Assembly: GCA_001298545.1 (NCBI GenBank)
Contig: LJCX01000029.1
Location: 310,001-374,000, forward strand
Length of the DNA: 64,000 bases
Reading direction: 5' to 3'
Source of the DNA: Actinobacteria bacterium OV320
GTDB taxonomy: Bacteria > Actinomycetota > Actinomycetes > Streptomycetales > Streptomycetaceae
Numbering within the stretch: the first letter of the stretch is position 1; each line of letters opens with the position of its first letter. This document shows positions 25,633-33,188 of the stretch, one piece after another. The notes below the pieces were generated by a model. The model was not told the origin of the DNA and searched no databases. It saw nothing but the letters and a program-made list of their open reading frames with translations. The position numbers and the translations under genes were made by a program.

Positions 25633-26454
25633 TCAGGTCCCAGCCGTGAGTTCGCGACGAATCTCCTCGGCGAAGTGCCTTGTCAGATGGCGACGATGGC
25701 CGGGGGTCCCGTTGGGATCGGCGAACCAGACGTCGGCGGGGACGGCGTCGATGCTCTGCCGCAGGGTCCGGGCGTCGGGCGGGCCGTCGAACGCCATGCG
25801 CACCGGCCGTGTGGTGCCCGCCGTGACGGTGAGCAGCAGGTCGTCCGTCCCGGGGGTCCGGGTGCCGATCAGGAACACCGTCGAACGGCCGAGGCGGGTC
25901 AGGGTGAAGCGGCGGTGGGCGGCGCGCTTCCTCAGGGCGCGCGCCGGAATCACGACGCGCCGCAGGATCTCGCCGGGAGCGAGCACGTTGCGGTGGTCCC
26001 CGGTCACGAACTCCAGGGCGTCGACGACGCGGGTGGACCCGTCGGGAGCCCACAGGTCGTAGCGCGCCTCGAGCGCGACCGTCAGCGTGATCATCGGCCC
26101 GGCGGGCAGGGACAGGCAGATGTTCCCGCCGACCGTCGCCGCGTTCCAGACCTTGAACGAGGACAGCAGGGCCTCGCAACCGCGCGCGAGGAGAGGTCCC
26201 GCGATCCAGTCACCGGGTGGCGTGAAGGCGTACAGGTCACGGATGGTGCACGTGGCGCCGATCTCGAGGCCCGCGTCGCTCGCGACCAGCGGGTCCCAGT
26301 GCAGCGCCGTCAGGTCGACCAGGCGGCGCAGATCCGGCTGTTCGGCGGAGAACAGCCACGTTCCGCCCGCGAGCCAGGCATCGCCTTCGCGCCACTCCGT
26401 GCCGGGCCGGCCGGACGGTCGCCGGACGATCTCGGTGATGGTGTTGAGGTCCAT
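25633..26454 (-). CDS. FAD-binding subunit of the molybdenum hydroxylase
   Basis: 273 residues. The VAO-type FAD fold of the CoxM/XdhB group is seen in AWLAGGTWLFSAEQPDLRRLVDLTAL (PP-loop), IGATCTIRDLYAF, and WNAATVGGNICLSLPAGPMI. The typical C-terminal domain with VVIPARALRKRAAHRRFTLTRLG is present. It passes electrons from the iron-sulfur clusters to NAD or another acceptor. It is the first gene of the operon, and the fused iron-sulfur/Mo gene follows after 22 bp. Confidence 0.88.
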   Translation of the reverse strand: MDLNTITEIVRRPSGRPGTEWREGDAWLAGGTWLFSAEQPDLRRLVDLTALHWDPLVASDAGLEIGATCTIRDLYAFTPPGDWIAGPLLARGCEALLSSFKVWNAATVGGNICLSLPAGPMITLTVALEARYDLWAPDGSTRVVDALEFVTGDHRNVLAPGEILRRVVIPARALRKRAAHRRFTLTRLGRSTVFLIGTRTPGTDDLLLTVTAGTTRPVRMAFDGPPDARTLRQSIDAVPADVWFADPNGTPGHRRHLTRHFAEEIRRELTAGT

Positions 26455-26747
26455 GGGAGTCGATCTCCCTCACGGCGACGGGCGTGCTTCGGGCACTGTC
26501 GACGGGGCGCGATGGGCACGGAGAGTCCTTTCAAGGGTATCCCCGGGCGGGTCGCACCCGCGATGTCAGGTCTTCGGCGTGACGGCGGGACCCCCTGCTG
26601 CCCGGCCGCTGTCGGGCTGCTGTCCGGCTGCCGCCTGGCCGAAAGCCGACCCTTGCTCTCCCCTCCTCCGGCACTAACAATGCGCATGACAAAACAGCGG
26701 GCGGCCGGAAGATCTCCGGTCGCCCTGTCGTAAGAGGGGACCCCCAC

Positions 26748-27653
26748 ATGAGAAAGCCTCTCGTCGCCGTGCTCTTCGCCCTGGCCATCGCCGGGGCGGG
26801 TGCGGCACCCGCGGTAGCCGCGCCGGTGAGCGCGAAGCCCGCGACGGCCTCCGCCGCCTCGGCCTCCGCGGCTTCCGCGGTCACGGCGGACACCAAGGCC
26901 GCCGCCGCGCCGACGCTCCAGGCCGTCAACCTCGCCGGGACCGTCGCGCTCAGCAACTGTTCCGGCTCGGTCGTCCGCTTCCCCAACTCCCTGGACACCG
27001 ACCCGGCGCTGGTGCTCTCCAACGGCCACTGCCTGTCGACCGGCTTCCCGGAGCCCGGCGAGGTGCTCGTCAACCAGGCCTCCAGCCGCACCTTCGGCCT
27101 GCTCAACTCCGCCGGCACCCGGGTCGCGACCCTGCGCGCCAGCAAGCTGGCCTACGGGACGATGACCGACACGGACGTCTCGATCTACCAGCTCACCAGC
27201 ACGTACGCCACGATCAAGAACTCGTACGGGATCTCCGCGCTGACCGTGCAGGACACCCACCCGACCGCCGGCACCGCCATCACCGTGGCGTCCGGCTACT
27301 GGAAGCGGCTCTACAGCTGCAACATCGACGGGTTCGTGTACCGCCTGAAGGAGGGCGACTGGACCTGGAAGGACTCGGTCCGTTACACCTCCGCCTGCCA
27401 GACCATCGGCGGCACCTCCGGCTCGCCGGTGATCGACCAGTCCACCGGCAAGGTCGTCGCGGTCAACAACACCGGCAACGAGGACGGCGCGCGCTGCACG
27501 GAGAACAACCCCTGTGAGGTCGACGCGAGCGGCACCGTCACCGTCCGCCAGGGCATCAACTACGCCCAGGAGACCTACCTGATCCCGGCCTGCTTCACGA
27601 CCGGCAACCAGCTCAACCTGAGCGCGACCGCCTGCACCCTGCCCAAGCCGTAG
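26748..27653 (+). CDS. Secreted trypsin/V8-like serine protease
   Basis: 301 residues with a signal peptide (RKPLVAVLFALAIAGAGAAPAVA) and an alanine-rich propeptide to about residue 60. The chymotrypsin-fold catalytic triad is legible: His94 in SNGHCLS, Asp143 in TDTDVSIYQL, and Ser224 in IGGTSGSPV. The GTSGSPV form resembles V8/glutamyl endopeptidase-type S1 enzymes. Four or more cysteines could form disulfides (NCSGS, CNIDG, ACQTI, CTENNPCEV). A ribosome-like GAGGGGA precedes the ATG. It is monocistronic. Confidence 0.88.
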   Translation: MRKPLVAVLFALAIAGAGAAPAVAAPVSAKPATASAASASAASAVTADTKAAAAPTLQAVNLAGTVALSNCSGSVVRFPNSLDTDPALVLSNGHCLSTGFPEPGEVLVNQASSRTFGLLNSAGTRVATLRASKLAYGTMTDTDVSIYQLTSTYATIKNSYGISALTVQDTHPTAGTAITVASGYWKRLYSCNIDGFVYRLKEGDWTWKDSVRYTSACQTIGGTSGSPVIDQSTGKVVAVNNTGNEDGARCTENNPCEVDASGTVTVRQGINYAQETYLIPACFTTGNQLNLSATACTLPKP

Positions 27654-27681
27654 GGCTCGCACCACCGGGCGCGGCGTTCCG

Positions 27682-29307
27682 TCACACGGGACTGCGACGG
27701 ACCGCCCGCCCCGCCAGTACGTCCGTGCGCCGGCCGTTCTCGATGACGAAGCGGCCGTCGATCAGGACGTGGGGGATGCCGGTGGGCAGGGTGCGCGGGG
27801 CTTCGTAGGTGGAGCCCGCCGCCACGGTCCGCGGGTCGAAGAGCACCAGGTCGGCGCGGTGGCCCTCGCGGACCAGGCCCCGGTCCGGCAGGCGCAGGCG
27901 GGCCGCCGGGCGGCCGGTCAGGTGGGCCACGCACTCCTCCAGGGACAGGATCCCCGACTCCCGTACGTAGTGGCCGAGGTAGCGCGGGAACGTGCCGTAC
28001 GCCCGCGGATGCGGCTTGGCGCCCGTCAGGACGCCGTCCGAGCCGCCCGTGTGGACGCGGTGGCGCATGATCGTGCGGACGTTCTCCTCGTGGCCCACGT
28101 GCTGGAGGATCGTGGGCGCCAGCCGGTCCTCCAGGAGCAGACGGCGGGCCGTCGTCCAGGGCTCCTCGCCGCGCAGGAGCGCCGACGCGTGGACCGTGCG
28201 GCCCACGTGGTCCGCCAGCCGTTCGTCGCCCACGCCCGAGATCTCGATCGTGTCCCAGTCCACCGGCACCCCGTGGCAGCCGTCCGCGCCGGTCACCTCC
28301 AGGTCGTGGCGGATGCGGGCGGCCGTGTCGTCGTCCGCGAGGCGGCGCAGGATCTCCGGCGGGCCGCCCTCGCTCGCCCAGCTGGGCAGCAGGGCCGCGA
28401 GGGTCGTGCAGCCGGGGGTGTAGGGGTAGGTGTCGAGGGTGATGTCGGCGCCGGCGGCCAGGGCCTCGTCCAGGAGGGTCAGGAGCTCCGGGGCGCGGCC
28501 CTCGTTCACGCCGAAGTTCATGGTGGCGTGGGCGAGGTGCAGCGGGCAGCCCGCCTCGCGGGTCAGCTCGATCATCTCCGTGTACGCCTCGAGCGCGCCG
28601 GCCCCGTAACTGCGGTGATGGGGGCAGTAGTAGCCGCCGTACCCGGCCACCACCCGGCACAGTTCGGTCAGTTCGGCGCCTCGCGCGTACATGCCGGGCG
28701 TGTACGTCAGCCCGGAGGACAGGCCGACGGCGCCCTGTTCCAGCCCCTCCGCGACCAGCCGGCGCATCCGGTCCAGCTCCCGGTCGGTGGCCGGGCGGTC
28801 CTCCCAGCCGACGACCAGCGCGCGGACCGTGCCCTGGGGGACGAGATAGGCCGCGTTGACGGCGATGCCCCGGCCGTCGAAACCGTGGTCGAGGCGGTCC
28901 AGGTACTCGCCCACCGAGCGCCAGTCGAGGTCGAGGTCGTCGCCGTAGCCGTTCCAGCCGGTGATGGCCCGGCGGACCCCTTCGAGGGTGCGGTCGTCGA
29001 CCGGGGCGTACGACAGTCCGTCCTGGCCGAGGACTTCGAGGGTGACGCCCTGCGCCGCCTTCGCGCTGTGGTCGGGGTCGCGCAGCAGGGCGAGGTCGCT
29101 GTGGGCGTGCATGTCGATGAAGCCGGGGGAGAGGACCAGCCCCTCCGCGTCCAGCTCCCTTACCGCCTTCGGGCGCTGGCAGCCGGCGGCCGCCGCCTCC
29201 TTCACGATGGAGACGATCCTGCCGTCGTCGATCAGCACGTCCGCGCGGTAGGAGTCCGCGCCGGTGCCGTCGACGACGTCCGCGTCCCGGATGACGAGGT
29301 CTTCCAC
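27682..29307 (-). CDS. N-acyl-D-amino acid deacylase (amidohydrolase superfamily)
   Basis: 541 residues from GTG 29307, preceded by AGGGAG with a 7-nt spacing. Amidohydrolase landmarks: FIDMHAHSDLALLRD (H-x-H metal site), QDGLSYAP, GLSSGLTYTPGMYA, HHRSYG, LHLAHATMNF and the C-terminal GRPAARLRLPDRGLVREGHRADLVLFDP. This is the D-aminoacylase group that cleaves N-acyl-D-amino acids. It is followed in reading order after the deaminase gene (11 bp apart), so the two probably form one operon. See the cluster finding for the possible amino-sugar acid substrate. Confidence 0.88.
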   Translation of the reverse strand: MEDLVIRDADVVDGTGADSYRADVLIDDGRIVSIVKEAAAAGCQRPKAVRELDAEGLVLSPGFIDMHAHSDLALLRDPDHSAKAAQGVTLEVLGQDGLSYAPVDDRTLEGVRRAITGWNGYGDDLDLDWRSVGEYLDRLDHGFDGRGIAVNAAYLVPQGTVRALVVGWEDRPATDRELDRMRRLVAEGLEQGAVGLSSGLTYTPGMYARGAELTELCRVVAGYGGYYCPHHRSYGAGALEAYTEMIELTREAGCPLHLAHATMNFGVNEGRAPELLTLLDEALAAGADITLDTYPYTPGCTTLAALLPSWASEGGPPEILRRLADDDTAARIRHDLEVTGADGCHGVPVDWDTIEISGVGDERLADHVGRTVHASALLRGEEPWTTARRLLLEDRLAPTILQHVGHEENVRTIMRHRVHTGGSDGVLTGAKPHPRAYGTFPRYLGHYVRESGILSLEECVAHLTGRPAARLRLPDRGLVREGHRADLVLFDPRTVAAGSTYEAPRTLPTGIPHVLIDGRFVIENGRRTDVLAGRAVRRSPV

Positions 29308-29318
29308 GTTCCCGCTCC

Positions 29319-30593
29319 CTAGAAGAATGTGCGGATGTAGTCGACGACGGTGCCGTCCGCCTCGGCCAGCGGGATCAGCGGCCACTTGTCGAAGGACGTG
29401 CAGGGGTGGGAGAGGCCCAGGCCGACCCAGTCGCCGACCTCGACGTCGGCCTCGGCGTCGGTGCGCAGCCAGGCGTGCTGGTCGGAGAGCGCGGTCACCG
29501 AGACACCGGTGGCGGGGCGTTCCGTGCCGTCGCGGCGGATCACCTGGGCGAACGGCAGGTCCAGGTCGTAGGCCGCGTCCCGCTTGCCCGCGTTGACGAA
29601 GGCCTGGTCGGGGGCGGGGCGGGAGACGACCTGGGTCCACAGCCGGAACGCGGGCTCCAGCGCGCCCTCCTCGGGGACCCGGTTGAACGGGGTCAGCCTG
29701 CGGTAGTGGCCGTCGTCGTGCGAGACGTACGCGCCGGAGCGCAGCAGCTTCAGCACCGGCAGGGAGAGTCCGGGGATCCCGGCGAAGACCTCGGCGACGG
29801 TGTCGAACCAGGCGCTGCCGCCCGCGCTGACCACGATCTCCTCGGCGCCCGCGAACCGTCCCGCCTTGTCGAAGTCGGCGGCGAGGGAGACCAGGCGGTG
29901 CAGCCAGGCCCGCACCCGCTCCGGGTCGGCGCGCGGGACCTCGCCCTCGTAGCCCGCGACCCCGACCAGCCGCAGGGTCGGCGCGGCGGCCACCGCGTCC
30001 GCGACCGCCGCGCACTCCGTCTCCGTACGGACCCCGGTGCGGGCGCCCTCGCCCGCGGCCAGTTCGACGACGACGTCCAGGGGGCGCCGGGCGCCGCGCA
30101 GGGCGGTGTCCATCAGCTCGACCCCGCGCACGGAGTCGACGTAGCAGACGAGGTGGAAGGCGGGGTCGGCGTCGGCTTGCGCGGAGATCCAGCGCAGGGC
30201 TGCGGGGTCCACCAGTTCGTTGGCGAGGAAGACCCGCTGGACGCCGTAGGCCCGGGCCACCCGCACCTGGTGCGGGACCGCGAGGGTGATGCCCCAGGCG
30301 CCGCGGTCGATCTGGCGCTGGAAGAGCTGCGGGGCCATGGAGGTCTTGCCGTGCGGGGCGAAGGCGAGCCCGTGGCGGGTCGCGTAGGTCTCCATGAGGG
30401 CGAGGTTGTGTTCGAGGCGCTCGGCGGAGAGGGCCAGCACGGGCGTCGCGAAGCCGTCGGTGAAGAGGTTGCGGCGCTGGGCGGCCAGCTCGCCGACGGT
30501 GAGGCCGTCGGCGTCCGGCGGGAGGCCCTTGAAGCGGTGGTCGACGCGTTCCCCGGCCAGTCGGGCGAGCGCCTCGAATGCCTCGGTACTCAT
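29319..30593 (-). CDS. Fold-type III PLP D-amino acid deaminase (D-serine dehydratase/D-threonine aldolase-like)
   Basis: 424 residues. A strong AGGAGG is 4 nt before the ATG. The N-terminal alanine-racemase-type barrel carries the PLP lysine in FAPHGKTSMAPQLF. The C-terminal part has LSHPCTSFDKWPLIP, where the His-x-Cys pair is the zinc site of eukaryote-type D-serine dehydratases. The family eliminates or deaminates D-hydroxy amino acids to keto acids and ammonia, through an enamine that RidA helps to hydrolyse; ridA is in this cluster. First gene of the minus-strand arm. Confidence 0.87.
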   Translation of the reverse strand: MSTEAFEALARLAGERVDHRFKGLPPDADGLTVGELAAQRRNLFTDGFATPVLALSAERLEHNLALMETYATRHGLAFAPHGKTSMAPQLFQRQIDRGAWGITLAVPHQVRVARAYGVQRVFLANELVDPAALRWISAQADADPAFHLVCYVDSVRGVELMDTALRGARRPLDVVVELAAGEGARTGVRTETECAAVADAVAAAPTLRLVGVAGYEGEVPRADPERVRAWLHRLVSLAADFDKAGRFAGAEEIVVSAGGSAWFDTVAEVFAGIPGLSLPVLKLLRSGAYVSHDDGHYRRLTPFNRVPEEGALEPAFRLWTQVVSRPAPDQAFVNAGKRDAAYDLDLPFAQVIRRDGTERPATGVSVTALSDQHAWLRTDAEADVEVGDWVGLGLSHPCTSFDKWPLIPLAEADGTVVDYIRTFF

Positions 30594-30598
30594 GGAAC

Positions 30599-30630
30599 CT
30601 CCTGATCAGGAGCGTTGCACCTACTGCAAC
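30599..30630. promoter_or_regulatory. Divergent control region: probable IclR operator plus adjacent palindrome
   Basis: GTTGCA-CCTAC-TGCAAC (30614-30630) has perfect 6-bp arms and lies between the two divergent arms of the catabolic cluster. CTCCTGATCAGGAG (30599-30612) is a perfect 14-bp palindrome beside it and includes the ribosome site of the deaminase gene. The IclR regulator encoded in the plus arm is the likely binder of the first element. Confidence 0.6.
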
Positions 30631-30756
30631 GTCCATTGCGTATATCGCTTACTGCTGTCTAACATCTCGGCCAACGCGGGGTCAACGGAGCCTCCCCCAG
30701 CCCTCGGCCGGGGAGACCCCCATCTCGCTTCGCTCGCCCGCACCAGCACAGGAGCC

Positions 30757-31809
30757 ATGACGATCGTGACCGCCACCGGACCCTGCAACGCCCCCGACGC
30801 CGTGGACGTCGTCGCGCTCGGCGAGTCCATGGTCACCTTCCTGCCCTCCCGGCCCGGCCGCCTCGCCGACGTGCCCTCCTTCGACCGGGGCATCGGCGGC
30901 GCCGAGTCCAACGTGGCCTGCGCGCTGGCGGCGGCCGGACACACGGTGCGCTGGGTCAGCCGGGTGGGGGCGGACGGGTTCGGCGACCATCTCGTCGAGA
31001 CCATCGGCTCCTACGGGGTCGACGTGACCGGCGTACGGCGCGATCCCGACCGCCCGACCGGCGTCTACTTCCGCACCGCGGGCGACCGGGCCACCGACGC
31101 GCACGAGGTCGCCTACTACCGGGCCGGGTCGGCGGCCTCCGCGATGTCCGTCGACACCGTCGGCCTCGACGCCGTACGGGCCGGCCGGGTGCTGCACCTC
31201 ACCGGGATCACCGCGGCCCTCTCCGCGGACTGCCTCGGCCTGCTGCGGGAACTGACGGCCCCCCGGCCCGGCCGGCCCCTCGTCTCCTTCGACGTCAACC
31301 ACCGGCCCCGGCTGTGGACGGACGGCAACAGCCCCCGGGTCCTCCTCGAACTGGCCCGCGGCGCCGACCTGGTGTTCGTGGGCGAGGACGAGGCGGCCGA
31401 GGTGTGGGGCCTGGACGGCGTCGACGCCGTACGGACCGCGTTCCCCGACCCCGAGACGCTCGTCGTCAAACAAGGGGCGCTCGGGGCGACCGTCTTCGAC
31501 CGGGAGCGCGTCCTGCACGTCCCCGCCCCGCACGTCGACGTCGTCGCCGCCGTCGGAGCCGGGGACGCGTTCGCCGCCGGGTTCCTCTCCGCCACCCTGC
31601 GCGGGCTGCCCGTGCGCGACCGCCTCCGGCACGGGCACCTGATGGCCGCCGCCGCCCTCACCGTCCCCGGTGACCTGGCCGTGCCGCCCTCCCGCGACCA
31701 CGCCGACCGGCTCGCCGCCCTCGACGACGCCGCGTGGGGGAGACTTCGACTCGGCCCCGGCTGGACGCACGCCGAAGACCGGGCCGACGAGGAGGTACCC
31801 ACCCCATGA
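30757..31809 (+). CDS. PfkB-family sugar kinase, 2-keto-3-deoxygluconate-kinase-like
   Basis: 350 residues from ATG 30757, with GGAG close upstream. PfkB features: DVVALGESMVTFLPSRPG start, FDRGIGGAESNVACALAAAG, SFDVNHRPRLWTD, VVKQGALGATVFD and the C-terminal AAVGAGDAFAAGFLSA that holds the catalytic Asp. The N-terminal ALGE-M signature and the length fit 2-dehydro-3-deoxygluconate kinases best; ribokinase-like or fructokinase specificity is possible. The iclR gene starts within the stop (ATGA). Confidence 0.87.
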   Translation: MTIVTATGPCNAPDAVDVVALGESMVTFLPSRPGRLADVPSFDRGIGGAESNVACALAAAGHTVRWVSRVGADGFGDHLVETIGSYGVDVTGVRRDPDRPTGVYFRTAGDRATDAHEVAYYRAGSAASAMSVDTVGLDAVRAGRVLHLTGITAALSADCLGLLRELTAPRPGRPLVSFDVNHRPRLWTDGNSPRVLLELARGADLVFVGEDEAAEVWGLDGVDAVRTAFPDPETLVVKQGALGATVFDRERVLHVPAPHVDVVAAVGAGDAFAAGFLSATLRGLPVRDRLRHGHLMAAAALTVPGDLAVPPSRDHADRLAALDDAAWGRLRLGPGWTHAEDRADEEVPTP

Positions 31810-32573
31810 GCCAGACCGTCGACCGAGCGCTGAGCATCCTGCCGCTGCTCGCCGAGGGCCCCGCCGACCTCGGACAGGTCGCCGACCGCCTCGGCGTGCA
31901 CAAATCGACGGCCCTGCGGCTGTTGCGCACCCTGCACGAGCACGGCCTCGTCTACCGGCAGTCCGACCAGCGCTACCGCCTGGGCGCCCGCCTCTTCGCC
32001 CTCGCCCAGGAGGCGATGGAGAACCTCGACATCCGCGAGATCGCGCATCCGCACCTCGCCCGTCTCAACGAGACCTGCGGGCACACCGTGCACCTCGCCG
32101 TGTACGAGGAGGGCGAGGTCCTCTACATCGACAAGGTGGAGAGCCGCTACCCGGTGCGCATGTACTCGCGGATCGGCAAGCCCGTCGCCATCACGGTCGC
32201 CGCCGTCGCCAAGCTGCTCCTCGCCGATCTGCCCGAGCCCGAGCGGCGGGTGATCGCCGAGAAGCTCGACTACCCCCTCTACACGGCCCGTTCGACCCCC
32301 AACGCCCCCGCTTTCCTGCGCGAGCTGGAAAAGGTGCGCGAACAGGGCTGGGCCACCGACCTCGGTGGCCACGAGGAGTCCATCAACTGTGCCGCCGCGC
32401 CGATCCGGGGCGCCGACGGCCGGGTGGTCGCCGCGATGTCGGTCTCCGCGCCGAACGTCGTCGTCACCGCCGACGAACTCCTCACCCTGCTCCCGCTGGT
32501 ACGCCGCACGGCGGACGCGATCAGCGGCGAGTACTCCGGCAGAACCCCGATCAAGGAAGCCCCGAAGGAATGA
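31806..32573 (+). CDS. IclR family transcriptional regulator
   Basis: 255 residues. Residues about 1-65 hold the winged helix: VDRALSILPLLAEGPADLGQVADRLGVHKSTALRLLRTLHEHGLVYRQ. Residues about 75-250 are the effector domain with LNETCGHTVHLAVYEEGEVLYIDKV and the terminal MSVSAPNVVVTADEL. ATG 31806 overlaps the kinase stop by 4 bp. It likely controls both arms of the cluster through the operator at about 30614. The effector would be an intermediate of the pathway. Confidence 0.93.
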   Translation: MSQTVDRALSILPLLAEGPADLGQVADRLGVHKSTALRLLRTLHEHGLVYRQSDQRYRLGARLFALAQEAMENLDIREIAHPHLARLNETCGHTVHLAVYEEGEVLYIDKVESRYPVRMYSRIGKPVAITVAAVAKLLLADLPEPERRVIAEKLDYPLYTARSTPNAPAFLRELEKVREQGWATDLGGHEESINCAAAPIRGADGRVVAAMSVSAPNVVVTADELLTLLPLVRRTADAISGEYSGRTPIKEAPKE

Positions 32574-32580
32574 GCCCGGC

Positions 32581-32991
32581 ATGACCGAGAAGACCGCCCT
32601 CACCCCCAAGACCCACACCACCCCGCCCGCGAAGTTCTCGCACGGGGTGAGGAAGGGCAACATCCTCCAGGTCGCGGGCCAGGTCGGTTTCCTGCCCGCC
32701 GAGGAGGGCAAGCCCCCGACGCCCGCGGGCCCCAGCCTGCGTGAGCAGACCCTCCAGACCCTCGCCAACGTCAAGGCGATCCTCGAGGAGGGCGGCGCGA
32801 GCTGGGACGACGTGATGATGATCCGCGTCTACCTGACGGACACGGCGCACTTCGCCGAGTTCAACGAGCTCTACAACACGTACTTCGGGGAGCAGTCCCT
32901 CACCGCCCCGCCCGCGGCCCGTACGACGGTCTACGTCGGCCTTCCGGCCGGGCTCCTGGTCGAGATCGACGCACTCGCCGTCCTCGGCTGA
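32581..32991 (+). CDS. ridA: RidA family enamine/imine deaminase
   Basis: 136 residues from ATG 32581, 7 nt past the iclR stop. The YjgF/RidA fold is seen in FSHGVRKGNILQVAGQVGFLPAEEG, EQTLQTLANVKAILEEGGASWDDV, VYLTDTAHFAEFNELYNTYFG, PAARTTVYVGLPAGLLVEIDAL. The Arg in PAARTTV is at the position of the conserved active-site arginine. RidA hydrolyses reactive enamines/imines produced by PLP dehydratases, so its place beside the deaminase gene is functionally logical. Confidence 0.92.
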   Translation: MTEKTALTPKTHTTPPAKFSHGVRKGNILQVAGQVGFLPAEEGKPPTPAGPSLREQTLQTLANVKAILEEGGASWDDVMMIRVYLTDTAHFAEFNELYNTYFGEQSLTAPPAARTTVYVGLPAGLLVEIDALAVLG

Positions 32992-32996
32992 CGCAC

Positions 32997-33070
32997 ACCT
33001 CACCGACCGGCCCGATCGGCCGGCCCCACCGACCCGGCCGGCCTCACCGACGCGGCCGGGTCGGCCGACA
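32997..33070. repeat. Degenerate CACCGAC/CGGCCGG repeats between ridA and gntP-like gene
   Basis: The stretch is made of three imperfect units, each containing CACCGAC followed by a CGG/CCGG-rich half. They lie directly after the ridA stop and before the long hairpin. No coding sequence is apparent. Confidence 0.5.
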
Positions 33071-33102
33071 CAGCGTCAACTCCCGCACGCCGTAACGCCT
33101 CA

Positions 33103-33139
33103 CGGCACGGCGTCCCCTCTCGCCGGGGACGCCGTGCCG
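33103..33139. terminator. Long intercistronic hairpin before the permease gene
   Basis: Perfect 15-bp stem CGGCACGGCGTCCCC / its complement (33103-33117 and 33125-33139) around a 7-nt loop. There is no T tract. It lies between ridA and the permease gene, and could terminate partially, attenuate, or protect an upstream mRNA end. Confidence 0.6.
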
Positions 33140-33188
33140 CGATACCCCCTGCCCGAAAGCACCGTGAACCCCAGCAGAGGACCCCCGA

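Noticed and set aside
27682..30636. A single 984-codon open frame through the deacylase and the region of the deaminase gene
   Set aside because: The N-terminal half is out of frame with the deaminase, which has its own AGGAGG, PLP-lysine motif and start; the deacylase has a GTG with ribosome site at 29307. The fusion frame is a high-GC artefact.
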